From: Clostridiales bacterium
GTDB lineage: Bacteria > Bacillota > Clostridia > Oscillospirales > Oscillospiraceae
Direction: 5' to 3'
DNA: 64,000 nt
NCBI GenBank assembly: GCA_022764045.1
Contig: JALERU010000049.1
Location: 1 to 64,000 of the forward strand
Shown here one piece after another: positions 1 through 7,189 of this stretch. The stretch's first letter is position 1, and every line of letters starts with the position of its first letter. The notes beneath the pieces were generated by a model. It did not search any database. It was not told where the DNA came from and worked only from the letters and a program-made list of their open reading frames with translations. The position numbers and the translations under genes are program-made.

Positions 1-34
1 ACGAAAACTCGTTAAAAAACTTTCGTTTTTTATA

Positions 35-131
35 GCGCGAAGCGCGTCGAGTTTTGTATGAGACGGGGCGGTGCGAAGCACCGCCAGCACGCGTAGCGTG
101 CGTGTTTCAAATGAAAGAATTTCATTTGAAA
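35..131. repeat. Tandem array of small perfect hairpins
   Basis: Four consecutive inverted repeats with 3-nt loops lie within 100 bp: a 4-bp stem at 35-45 (loop GAA), an 8-bp stem at 67-85 (GAA), a 6-bp stem at 87-101 (GTA) and a 12-bp stem at 105-131 (GAA). All stems are perfect. The first three loops are closed by C-G, giving the C(GNA)G context known to make unusually stable mini-hairpins in single-stranded DNA. No coding frame explains them. They could be a REP-like repeat or part of the 3' region of a gene left of the window. Confidence 0.7.
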
Positions 132-177
132 TTAGTATCAGACTATGCAGAGAAGGTTCTCCCGGTGTAAGCCCAGC

Positions 178-208
178 AAAAAAGCACGGAGATTTTCCCG
201 TGCTTTTT
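178..208. terminator. Intrinsic terminator, probably bidirectional
   Basis: A 9-bp stem (aaagcacgg paired with ccgtgcttt, 8-nt loop) has an A-run before it and a T-run after it, so it can act on either strand. It separates the hairpin array from the small gene at 257. On the plus strand it would end a transcript entering from the left edge. Confidence 0.7.
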
Positions 209-256
209 ACGGCCAGGAAGGCCGGTTTCGCATAGAATAGCTTGAGGTGATGGACC

Positions 257-562
257 ATGAACGCCAGCGAGAAAACAGCGATCATCGCCCTGGTGGCCAA
301 TCTGCTGGCGGAGCATCTGGAGGAAGAGCAACTGGTGGCAGCGGCCTCCATCCTGACCCAGCTTGGCACCACCCTGGGCTTTTTGGCCGCCCAGCGGGCC
401 TTTGACACCACCGGCCGCACCGGCGTGGGGGTGGCTACTCCTTCGGAGCCGGCGCAGACGCCGTCTTTCCAGGCACCGACAGAAACACCACCATCCCAAG
501 GATCAGCGCCATCCCAAAGAAATCCTGGCTCACCAGCGGCGTCTTCAGCCACAGGCAGGTGA
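257..562 (+). CDS. Small conserved protein resembling DUF6774
   Basis: This 101-residue protein has an N-terminal half of about 54 residues that forms predicted helices and ends in LAAQRAF. From memory that pattern resembles the small DUF6774 proteins of Oscillospiraceae, which have no known function. The ATG at 257 is preceded by a good ribosome binding site (gaggtgat, 5-nt spacing) just after a terminator, which supports a real translation start. The C-terminal half is Pro/Ser/Gln-rich and low in complexity. It overlaps the 3' end of the convergent transporter gene by about 128 nt. Such proteins usually end near the AAQR motif, so the tail may be read-through into opposite-strand sequence after loss of the original stop codon. 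Confidence 0.5.
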   Translation: MNASEKTAIIALVANLLAEHLEEEQLVAAASILTQLGTTLGFLAAQRAFDTTGRTGVGVATPSEPAQTPSFQAPTETPPSQGSAPSQRNPGSPAASSATGR

Positions 563-1358
563 GGATCCCGGCAGTTACCAGCTCCGCGCAGGAGAGCAGG
601 GAGGTTTTCACAGGGCCAATGTCACTCACGCCCTGGAGATAGAGGGTGAACGCCATGGCGGTTCCCACCACACCGATGAGAAGCACGCCCAGCACCGTCT
701 CCCCATCCAGCGCCACAGGCTGAGCCCAAAACCGGGAGAGGAAAAAGAGGATGCCTCCGCCGCAAAGCATCCCCCAGCCTGTAATGACGGGGCTGCCGTA
801 TACGCCAATGAGCCGCTGGGGCAGGGTGCTGTAAACCACCACCATGGCCGCCCCCAAAAGCCCCCAGAACAAAGCCTGGGGCGAGAGGACCAGGGTGTGG
901 ATGTTCCCATGGGTGGCCAGGAAGAAGACCCCCAGCATCGCCAGGCCCAGGGCGGTGAGCTCCCACCGGGTAGGCAAACGGCGGGTGGTGAGGCATACAT
1001 AGAACAGGATCATCATTTGCCCCAGATAGTTCAGGGCTGTGCCGGTGGCTGAGTTGGAGTAGGCGATGCACTCCAAATAGGTAAACTGGCACGGGATTAG
1101 CCCCAGAACCGCAAACAGGAGCAGTCGCCGGGCGTCCTTGCCTGTTTTCCATACCCGCCCCACCTCTTTGGGCCGGCGGGCCGCCATAATCCCCAACAGG
1201 ATCACCCCGGCCACCAGCATTCGCACCGTGGTCACCCAGCTGGTTTCCAAGCCTTTCTGGGAAAAGAGGAACTGACCCATGGTGCCGGAAAATCCCCAGC
1301 ACACGCCGCCAAGGATGGCGCATAGGGTCCCCCGCACCACAATTTTTTTGTCGGTCAC
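435..1358 (-). CDS. EamA/DMT superfamily transporter
   Basis: This 307-residue integral membrane protein has about ten hydrophobic segments in two EamA-type halves, the usual drug/metabolite transporter layout and length. The first half opens with a GGVCWGFSG motif typical of the family. It starts at a GTG 17 nt after the stop of the acyl-CoA-synthetase-like gene, with a gggagg ribosome binding site, so it is the last gene of a three-gene operon. The substrate cannot be inferred; EamA proteins export amino acids, nucleosides and other small molecules. Its 3' end overlaps the convergent small gene at 257-562. Confidence 0.85.
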   Translation of the reverse strand: MTDKKIVVRGTLCAILGGVCWGFSGTMGQFLFSQKGLETSWVTTVRMLVAGVILLGIMAARRPKEVGRVWKTGKDARRLLLFAVLGLIPCQFTYLECIAYSNSATGTALNYLGQMMILFYVCLTTRRLPTRWELTALGLAMLGVFFLATHGNIHTLVLSPQALFWGLLGAAMVVVYSTLPQRLIGVYGSPVITGWGMLCGGGILFFLSRFWAQPVALDGETVLGVLLIGVVGTAMAFTLYLQGVSDIGPVKTSLLSCAELVTAGILTCLWLKTPLVSQDFFGMALILGMVVFLSVPGKTASAPAPKE

Positions 1359-1375
1359 GTTCCCGCCTCCCTTGT

Positions 1376-2983
1376 TTACTGCTGGGCTTCCTGTTCCAAG
1401 GCCCGGTAATCCAGCTTACCCCGGTCGGTGAGAGGGAGCGCGGGGCGGAAGTGATAGGCCGACGGAATCAGGTACATGTTCAGTTCTTTTTTCGCCAGGG
1501 CCCGCAGGTCCTCTTCCAGGCGTTTGGGTTCTGCCCCGGCAGCGGGCACAAGATAGGCCACGGGAAGGGTTTCCCCGCCGGGGCTTTGGCATCCCACCAC
1601 GGCGCAGGCCTCCACCTGGGGATTGCCCAGCAGGAACTCCTCGATCACGATGGGGAAAATCTTAAAGCCGTTGCGGGAGATCATCCGCTTTTTCCGTCCG
1701 GTGACCACCACCCTGCCGTCGGACGTGGTGTGGCCCAGGTCCTTGGTCCACACCCACAGCTTGCCATCCGGGCCGGGCCGAAGGACCTGGCTGTCCGCCT
1801 CCGGCATCCCATAATACCCGTTCATCACGGTATCGCTTTGGATAATGAGCTCTCCCTGGACCTCCGGCGGGCAAACTTCTCCTGTCTCTGGATGGACTGC
1901 CAGAATACGGCACCCGGGCAGAGGGCGACCCACATCCCCGATTTCCCCAGGGCCGTAGCTCACACAGACGATGCCAGAGGCTTCGGACATGCCGTACTCT
2001 TTCACCAGCCGGGCCGAGCACCCTCTCTGCGCCAGGAAGCAGTTGATGCGCCGCTCCAGCTCCGCCGACAGGGTGTCGCCGCCGCAGCGGGGCACCTTTA
2101 GGAAGGACAAGTCCGCCTGAGCCGCCCCTTTGTCCTGGAGCAAAAGCTGCCAATAGGCGGTGGTTCCGTTCACCTGCTCCGGGCGGTACTGCTGCAGCAG
2201 CTCCCCCAGCTGGTTTGGCTGGAACATGGGGCACAGGATGATAGACATCCCCAAACACAAAGGCACATGGATACATTGGCACAGGCCGAAGGCCGCAAAC
2301 ACCGGGAGCAAAACCAGGCTGGCCCCTCCCCTGCCATACTCTGTATCCGCCTGGGTGTATTGCTCCAGGGAGGCCCGGAAGGCCCGGCGGGAGAGCATCA
2401 CCCCTTTGGCTGGGCCGGTGGTCCCGCCGGTGTAGGTGATGGCCGCCGGCTCCTCCCATCGGGTGGTATCCGGCTGGGCGGGGACAGGGTCTTGGAGGAA
2501 TTCCTCCCAAGCCAAACAGTCCGGACCCCGGACGGCCTCCCAGCTTCCCACCCGCAGCTTTTTCCCCAGCTCCGGTGAGACATAGGGGGCCAGCGGCAGG
2601 GCCACATAGTGCTCCGCCGGCGCCTTGCCCCGGTTTTCATAGACCTTTCGGAAGGCCAGCTCCAGAGCCAGCACCACTTTGGACTGAGACTGGATCAAAT
2701 ACCCTTCCACCTCGGCGGGGCTCAGCTTCATATCCACCCAGTTGGCCACCGCGCCGATCCGGTCGATGGCGTAAAAGGCGGCAACTGCCTCCGGCGTATT
2801 CAGAGAGAGGATGGTGACCAGGTCTCCAGGACCCACACCTCTGGCCCGCAGGCCGGCCTCTGCCCGCAGGATCTCCTGAAAAAGAGCGCCAAAGGTCATG
2901 GCCCGGCTGCCGCAGCGGATGGCTACGGCCTCCTTCAGCTCCTCTTTTCCCCGCCACAGGTCTTGATAAATGGCCCCTCCCAT
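1376..2983 (-). CDS. AMP-binding acyl-CoA synthetase-like (ANL) enzyme
   Basis: This 535-residue adenylate-forming enzyme has the expected length and motif order. The P-loop-like TYTGGTTGPAKG lies near residue 185, the EYGMSE adenine-binding motif near 330, the TKDLGH hinge aspartate near 415 and the C-terminal catalytic lysine (DRGKLDY) near 523. It should activate a carboxylate as an acyl-adenylate and probably transfer it to CoA or a carrier protein. Its ATG overlaps the stop of the upstream SecB-like gene by one base (TAATG), which indicates coupling. The acid substrate is unknown. No carrier protein or thioesterase is nearby, so assignment to a biosynthetic route would be guesswork. Confidence 0.85.
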   Translation of the reverse strand: MGGAIYQDLWRGKEELKEAVAIRCGSRAMTFGALFQEILRAEAGLRARGVGPGDLVTILSLNTPEAVAAFYAIDRIGAVANWVDMKLSPAEVEGYLIQSQSKVVLALELAFRKVYENRGKAPAEHYVALPLAPYVSPELGKKLRVGSWEAVRGPDCLAWEEFLQDPVPAQPDTTRWEEPAAITYTGGTTGPAKGVMLSRRAFRASLEQYTQADTEYGRGGASLVLLPVFAAFGLCQCIHVPLCLGMSIILCPMFQPNQLGELLQQYRPEQVNGTTAYWQLLLQDKGAAQADLSFLKVPRCGGDTLSAELERRINCFLAQRGCSARLVKEYGMSEASGIVCVSYGPGEIGDVGRPLPGCRILAVHPETGEVCPPEVQGELIIQSDTVMNGYYGMPEADSQVLRPGPDGKLWVWTKDLGHTTSDGRVVVTGRKKRMISRNGFKIFPIVIEEFLLGNPQVEACAVVGCQSPGGETLPVAYLVPAAGAEPKRLEEDLRALAKKELNMYLIPSAYHFRPALPLTDRGKLDYRALEQEAQQ

Positions 2984-3435
2984 TACAGCAGCGTCAGCTT
3001 GGGGCCGCCATCCGGGTTCCGGTCCGGGCCGGGACCGCCCCCTTTGTTCACCGCCACGCTGTTGGGATCAATGGGAACCTTCCGCAGCATCAGGCCGGGA
3101 ATCCCGGACCCCGCCGCCAGATTAGAGCACTGGGACTGCATATAGGGAAAGAGTTGGTCATAGACCTCCCCATGGACCTGGCGCTTCACTTCGTCGGTGG
3201 TAGCGCCGGAGCAGTTGAAGATGCCAACCAGCTCCACGGTCATGGTGAACTTGCCTCCTGCGAATTCCTTGTCCCGGAGGGTCTGCTGGAGCTTGCCCAC
3301 GCAGCGGTTGCCGTCGGCCGCAAAACTTACATTCAGGGAAAAAGAGCTGTCCAGCTGGATCTGCCCGGACTTCTCCAGTTTATTGATCAGGTGGATCTCC
3401 TGTACCTTTTGGGTCACTAACGTTGCGTTTGCCAT
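2983..3435 (-). CDS. SecB-like protein-export chaperone family
   Basis: This 150-residue protein resembles the SecB-fold family of Firmicutes. It begins with a strand pattern (KVQEIHLINKLEKS), has alternating polar and hydrophobic strands, and carries the conserved stretch YDQLFPYMQS followed by GIPGLMLRKVPI. In SecB proteins that region forms the helix and strand that build the tetramer. The role would be holding unfolded clients for secretion or acting as a toxin-antitoxin chaperone. The Gly/Pro-rich C-terminal tail (GGGPGPDRNPDGG) is unusual. It is the first gene of the operon with the AMP-binding enzyme and transporter, and is divergent from spoVAD. Family assignment is from remembered sequence pattern only. 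Confidence 0.6.
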   Translation of the reverse strand: MANATLVTQKVQEIHLINKLEKSGQIQLDSSFSLNVSFAADGNRCVGKLQQTLRDKEFAGGKFTMTVELVGIFNCSGATTDEVKRQVHGEVYDQLFPYMQSQCSNLAAGSGIPGLMLRKVPIDPNSVAVNKGGGPGPDRNPDGGPKLTLL

Positions 3436-3471
3436 GAAATAAGATCCTTTCTTTTGATAGAATATGATTTT

Positions 3472-3477
3472 ATTATA
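3472..3477 (-). promoter_or_regulatory. Candidate -10 box for the secB-like operon
   Basis: A perfect TATAAT on the minus strand lies 37 bp before the ATG of the SecB-like gene. A convincing -35 hexamer at 17 bp spacing is not visible, so only the -10 is annotated. Confidence 0.4.
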
Positions 3478-3572
3478 GTACAGTCAGGGTAGGAAAGTCC
3501 AGGGATTTCTTTGCGCCAGTTCCCACCTGCCCCACAATCCTCCTGGAACAGTCCACGTTTTCTGCCTTCTTT

Positions 3573-3601
3573 GAATAATTCTGCCAGGGCCGCGCACAAT
3601 A
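3573..3601 (+). promoter_or_regulatory. Candidate forespore (sigma-G type) promoter of spoVAD
   Basis: GAATA, a 17-bp spacer and CACAATA match the general pattern of sigma-G promoters (GHATR, then CATNHTA) at one mismatch in the -10. The predicted start would be about 30 nt before the spoVAD ATG. spoVA operons are known sigma-G targets, which supports the call. Confidence 0.45.
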
Positions 3602-3639
3602 ACAAGGCAATTCCAGACAAGGGAGAGAACGCTTTGGAC

Positions 3640-4662
3640 ATGAAAAAAATCGGACGCCAGACCGTCCGCTTCCCTTCCCCGCCTGCCATCGTCGGCTTTG
3701 GCAGCGCCGTGGGCACCAAAGAGGGGCAAGGCCCTCTGGGCCAGTGCTTTGACTTTGTGGGGAAGGACGACAGCTTTGGCGAAAAGAGCTGGGAGAAGGC
3801 GGAGACCGCCATGCAAAAAAAGGCCCTGTCCTTCGCCCTGAAAAAAGCGGGGATTCAAACCGGACAGTTGGATTATATCCTGGCCGGAGACCTGCTGAAC
3901 CAGTGTATCGCCACGTCTTACTCCCTCCGGTCCCAGAATGTTCCCTTTTTCGGTCTTTACGGAGCCTGCTCCACCATGGCCGAGAGCCTTTCCCTGGGAG
4001 CCATGCTGGTGGACGGAGGCTTCGCCAACTATGTGGCGGCCTTGACCTCCTCCCACTTCTGCTCGGCAGAGCGGCAGTATCGGAATCCCTTGGAGTACGG
4101 CGGTCAAAAGCCCCCCACCGCCCAGTGGACCACCACAGGCTCCGGGGCGGTGATCCTGTCCAAAAAGGGCAAAGGGCCCTACATTACCCATGTGACCACC
4201 GGGAAAGTGGTAGACAAGGGGATCACCGACGCCAACAACATGGGAGCCGCCATGGCTCCGGCGGCCTACGCCACCCTGAAAGCCCACTTTGAGGAGACCG
4301 GACGGGAGCCCGCCTTTTACGACCTTATCGTCACCGGCGACCTGGGCAGTCTGGGAAAAGAGATCGTCATCGACTTCTTCCGCCGGGATGGCGTCGATCT
4401 CAGCGGGTGCTATCACGACTGCGGCGTCCTCCTTTTCGACCCCAAAACCCAGGACGTCCATGCCGGCGGCTCCGGGTGCGGGTGCAGCGCCGTGGTGCTG
4501 ACCGGGCATTTGCTGCGGGAATTCCAGCAGGGGAGGCTGAAAAACCTGCTCTTTTGCGGCACCGGGGCCCTCCACTCCCCCACCTCCACCATGCAGGGGG
4601 AGAGTGTGCCCGGAATCTGTCACGCCGTGGCCATTTCCACGGAGAAAGGAGGCACGCAATGA
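3640..4662 (+). CDS. spoVAD: Stage V sporulation protein AD
   Basis: This 340-residue SpoVAD has the thiolase-like fold. Diagnostic stretches are GACSTMAESL with the family cysteine near residue 108, SSHFCSAERQYRNP, and a Gly-rich C-terminal strand (GSGCGCSAV). SpoVAD binds dipicolinic acid and is part of the inner-membrane channel complex that loads it into the forespore and releases it at germination. I chose the ATG at 3640 (MKKIGRQTVRF) rather than the longer track ORF because it has a gggaga ribosome binding site and matches the family N-terminus. The stop overlaps the spoVAE start (ATGA). spoVAC, normally directly upstream, is absent; the neighbour is a divergent SecB-like gene. Confidence 0.95.
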   Translation: MKKIGRQTVRFPSPPAIVGFGSAVGTKEGQGPLGQCFDFVGKDDSFGEKSWEKAETAMQKKALSFALKKAGIQTGQLDYILAGDLLNQCIATSYSLRSQNVPFFGLYGACSTMAESLSLGAMLVDGGFANYVAALTSSHFCSAERQYRNPLEYGGQKPPTAQWTTTGSGAVILSKKGKGPYITHVTTGKVVDKGITDANNMGAAMAPAAYATLKAHFEETGREPAFYDLIVTGDLGSLGKEIVIDFFRRDGVDLSGCYHDCGVLLFDPKTQDVHAGGSGCGCSAVVLTGHLLREFQQGRLKNLLFCGTGALHSPTSTMQGESVPGICHAVAISTEKGGTQ

Positions 4663-5027
4663 GCGGCGCCGGAACCTATCTGGCCGCCTTTCTGTGCGGC
4701 GGTATCCTCTGCCTGATCGGGCAGCTTCTCATCGATAAAACCAAACTCACTCCCGCCAGAATCCTGGTCATTTACGTGGTGGCCGGGGTCATCCTGGGGG
4801 CCACCGGGCTCTACCGGCATCTCGTTGACCTCTGCGGGGCGGGCGCCACCGTTCCCCTCACTGGCTTTGGGTATAACCTGGCCAAAGGCGCCGCCACTGG
4901 GGTGGCGGAAAGTGGTTTCCTCGGCGCTCTAATGGGCGGGATCACCGCGACCGCCGGTGGGATCGCCGCCGCTGTGTTTTTCGGCTATTTGGTGGCCATG
5001 CTGTTCAAATCCAAACCAAAAAGCTAA
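4659..5027 (+). CDS. spoVAE: Stage V sporulation protein AE
   Basis: This 122-residue SpoVAE is a small membrane protein with about four hydrophobic segments and the conserved LCLIGQLLIDKT motif at residues 17-28. The Gly-rich second half (GFGYNLAKGA) is also typical. It belongs to the SpoVA channel for Ca-dipicolinate in the inner spore membrane. The ATG is within the spoVAD stop (4-nt overlap) and has a strong aaaggagg ribosome binding site, so the two proteins are translationally coupled. The track ORF 4407-5027 is an upstream extension through spoVAD in another frame and is not the real start. Confidence 0.93.
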   Translation: MSGAGTYLAAFLCGGILCLIGQLLIDKTKLTPARILVIYVVAGVILGATGLYRHLVDLCGAGATVPLTGFGYNLAKGAATGVAESGFLGALMGGITATAGGIAAAVFFGYLVAMLFKSKPKS

Positions 5028-5033
5028 TCCGCA

Positions 5034-5062
5034 TTGCCTTTTCTTCCTTCTGCTGATATAAT
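5034..5062 (+). promoter_or_regulatory. Sigma-A type promoter for the uracil-DNA glycosylase
   Basis: TTGCCT, a 17-bp spacer and a perfect TATAAT begin 7 nt after the spoVAE stop. The start point would be near 5069, giving a leader of about 55 nt that contains a hairpin. The glycosylase therefore has its own vegetative promoter, separate from the sporulation genes. Confidence 0.7.
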
Positions 5063-5075
5063 GTCCCTATCATGC

Positions 5076-5106
5076 AAAAAACTGCCCCAGCACTGTTGGG
5101 GCGGGC
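5076..5106. promoter_or_regulatory. GC-rich leader hairpin with flanking A-run
   Basis: gcccca and tggggc pair around a 7-nt loop in the leader of the glycosylase mRNA. Six A residues precede it, so on the minus strand it reads as a hairpin followed by a T-run, a terminator geometry. It may block antisense transcription or affect leader stability. No alternative pairing with the ribosome binding site is obvious. Confidence 0.4.
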
Positions 5107-5123
5107 AGGAGGAGGGACACACC

Positions 5124-5708
5124 ATGGTGAGCTGGGAAGAATTAGAGGCCAGGTGCCAGCACTGCCAAGCCTGCCCCCTGGCGGAGACCCGCACCAACAT
5201 GGTCTTCGGGGTGGGAAACCGACAAGCGGACATCCTCTTCATCGGAGAGGGCCCCGGGGAACAGGAGGATCTCCAGGGCGAACCCTTTGTGGGCCCGGCC
5301 GGCAAACTGCTGGACCTGATGCTGTCACTGATCGACCTGGAACGCTCCAAGGTCTATATCGCCAACATCGTGAAATGCCGTCCCCCCAGAAACCGGGACC
5401 CCTTAAACACCGAGCAGGACGCCTGCATCGGTTACCTGCGGGCCCAAACCGCCCTGCTGCGCCCCAAGATCATCGTCTGCCTGGGCCGGATCGCTGCCAC
5501 GCGGATCATCGACAAGGATTTCCGCATCACCCGCCAGCATGGCCAATGGTTTCAGCGGGCCGGGGTGCAAATGACAGCCATTTACCACCCCTCTGCCCTG
5601 CTCCGGGACCCTACAAAAAGGCCGGATACCTTTGTGGACCTCAAGGGAATCCAAGCCAAGGTGAGGGAGCTGTGCCCTGACAGCTTTACCCCCTTGGTAA
5701 GAGGATGA
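5124..5708 (+). CDS. Family 4 (4Fe-4S) uracil-DNA glycosylase
   Basis: This 194-residue enzyme matches the family 4 UDG pattern and length. It has a cysteine cluster near the N-terminus (CQHCQACPL), motif A GEGPGEQED near residue 43, a third cluster cysteine in NIVKCRPP, VCLG, and motif B HPSALLR near 158. It should excise uracil from DNA, with the iron-sulfur cluster holding loops in place. The ATG at 5124 has an aggagg ribosome binding site at good spacing, so the first 30 residues of the track ORF are leader. It stands alone between its promoter and a strong terminator. The N-terminal part also resembles phage-SPO1 DNA-polymerase-like annotations, an older name for the same family. Confidence 0.9.
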   Translation: MVSWEELEARCQHCQACPLAETRTNMVFGVGNRQADILFIGEGPGEQEDLQGEPFVGPAGKLLDLMLSLIDLERSKVYIANIVKCRPPRNRDPLNTEQDACIGYLRAQTALLRPKIIVCLGRIAATRIIDKDFRITRQHGQWFQRAGVQMTAIYHPSALLRDPTKRPDTFVDLKGIQAKVRELCPDSFTPLVRG

Positions 5709-5727
5709 CCCCCATTTCCCCGAAAAC

Positions 5728-5775
5728 AAATCCCTTCGTACCTGAACCACAACAGATACGAAGGGATTTTTTATT
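5728..5775. terminator. Bidirectional intrinsic terminator
   Basis: A perfect 13-bp stem (aaatcccttcgta with tacgaagggattt) is followed by a T-run on the plus strand. It lies between the glycosylase and the convergent dehydrogenase gene and probably serves both. Confidence 0.85.
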
Positions 5776-5813
5776 CTGTACAATCTGTAAAGTAAGATCG
5801 CTTTACGGTGGAA

Positions 5814-6770
5814 TCACAGCTTACAGACGTTCTCCGGATTTCCCGCCAGATACGCCTCGACATTCTGGAAAACAATCTCCGCCCGGCGAAGCATGCTCTC
5901 ATCGGTGGCAAAAGCCACATGAGGCGTGAGAACTGTGTTCTTAGCGTGAAGCAAAGGGTAGTCCTCGGGAATGGGGGGCTCCATGTCAAAAACATCAATG
6001 CCCGCGCCGGCGAGCTTGCTCTTGTTCAAGGCCTCAGCCAAAGCAGCGTTGTCCACGATGGCGCCCCGGGCCACATTGATGAGAAGGGCGGAGGGCTTCA
6101 TGGCCGCAATCCGCTCTTTTGAGATCAATCCCTTGGTCTCCTGATTGTTGGGCACGTGGATGGAAACGATATCGCTCCGGGCCATGAGCTCCTCCAGAGA
6201 GACATACGCCACCCCCATAGCCTCCACTTCAGGCCGCACAGTGCGGGAGTAAGCAATGACCTTTGCCCCAAAGGCCTGAAACAGCCGGGCGGTCATGGTG
6301 CCGATGGCCCCGGTGCCCACAATCCCCACGGTGCGGCCGCCGATCTCCCGGCCCCGCAGAGGACCGCCCACACCGCCGTTTCGGGTGGCGGTCTCACAGG
6401 CGGGCATCTTTCGCAGGCAGGCGATGGTTAGCCCAATGGCCAGCTCTGCCACGCACTGGGTGGAGTAGCCGGCAGCGTTGCAGATCATGATCCCCTTCTC
6501 CTTACAGGCGTCCAGGGCCACATGGTCGATGCCGGTAAAGGCCACGTCCAACATTTTCAGGTTAGAGGCGGCGGCCACCACCTGGGCCGGATAGGGGTTG
6601 TTGGCGATAATGGCAATGTCGCTGTCGCCGGTGCGGCGGATCAGCTCCACCGGATCGGTGGTTTTATCGCTGTATGCTGTAAAGGTATGTCCCTTGTCCT
6701 CCAGGCCAGCCTGATACCGGGCCAGCACCTCAGCGGGAATCCCCAGAGGCTCTAACAGGGTAATCTTCAT
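5814..6770 (-). CDS. D-isomer specific 2-hydroxyacid dehydrogenase
   Basis: This 318-residue NAD(P)-dependent enzyme carries the GTGAIG dinucleotide-binding loop near residue 151, the catalytic arginine in NVARGAIVD near 235, the glutamate in DMEPPIPEDYP near 264 and the catalytic histidine in TPHVAFAT near 284. It interconverts a 2-keto acid and a D-2-hydroxy acid. Overall it resembles phosphoglycerate or hydroxypyruvate reductases, but the substrate cannot be told. It follows ybaB by 22 nt with a gaggaggt ribosome binding site, so it is probably the last gene of the dnaX transcript. recR commonly occupies this place. Confidence 0.9.
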   Translation of the reverse strand: MKITLLEPLGIPAEVLARYQAGLEDKGHTFTAYSDKTTDPVELIRRTGDSDIAIIANNPYPAQVVAAASNLKMLDVAFTGIDHVALDACKEKGIMICNAAGYSTQCVAELAIGLTIACLRKMPACETATRNGGVGGPLRGREIGGRTVGIVGTGAIGTMTARLFQAFGAKVIAYSRTVRPEVEAMGVAYVSLEELMARSDIVSIHVPNNQETKGLISKERIAAMKPSALLINVARGAIVDNAALAEALNKSKLAGAGIDVFDMEPPIPEDYPLLHAKNTVLTPHVAFATDESMLRRAEIVFQNVEAYLAGNPENVCKL

Positions 6771-6792
6771 GGAAAGGACCTCCTCTTCCGGC

Positions 6793-7164
6793 TCAGAACG
6801 GCAGGTTCATTCCGCTGGTAATCTTCCCCATGCTGGTGCTCATGTCGTCCATGGCGGCCCGGACGGCCTCGTTGACTGCTGCAATGACCATGTCCTGGAG
6901 CATCTCCACGTCGTCGGGGTCCACTGCCTCGGGATCAATGGTCAGGGCCTTTAGGGTGTGCTTACCATCCACCGTGGCAGAGACCACGCCGCCGCCGGCG
7001 GTGGCAGTATACTCCTTCTCCTGGAGCTCCGCCTGAGTCTTTTCCATGTCGGCCTGCATCTTCTGGGCCTGCTTGATCATGTCCATATTCAGGCCGGGCA
7101 TCCCCATGCCCATCCCCTTGCCGCCCTTGCGGCCCATGGGGGGGCGTCCATATCCTTTTGCCAT
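6793..7164 (-). CDS. ybaB: YbaB/EbfC nucleoid-associated protein
   Basis: This 123-residue protein has the YbaB core: a helix (QAQKMQADMEKTQAELQEKEY), the strand pattern TATAGGGVVSATVDGKHTLKAL, and IDPEAVDPDDVEMLQDMVIAAVNEA. YbaB forms a dimeric tweezer that binds DNA. An N-terminal extension of about 25 residues is rich in Gly, Met and Lys (RKGGKGMGMGMPG). It lies 25 nt after dnaX with a gaaggagt ribosome binding site, the standard dnaX-ybaB order. Confidence 0.93.
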   Translation of the reverse strand: MAKGYGRPPMGRKGGKGMGMGMPGLNMDMIKQAQKMQADMEKTQAELQEKEYTATAGGGVVSATVDGKHTLKALTIDPEAVDPDDVEMLQDMVIAAVNEAVRAAMDDMSTSMGKITSGMNLPF

Positions 7165-7189
7165 ATCCGTTTACTCCTTCAAATCCAAT

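Noticed and set aside
363-1052. 229-aa plus-strand ORF opposite the EamA gene
   Set aside because: His/Gln/Gly-rich composition typical of the complement of a membrane-protein gene; no start site.
3484-4659. 391-aa minus-strand ORF opposite spoVAD
   Set aside because: Low-complexity Gly/His/Gln-rich shadow of a clearly identified gene.
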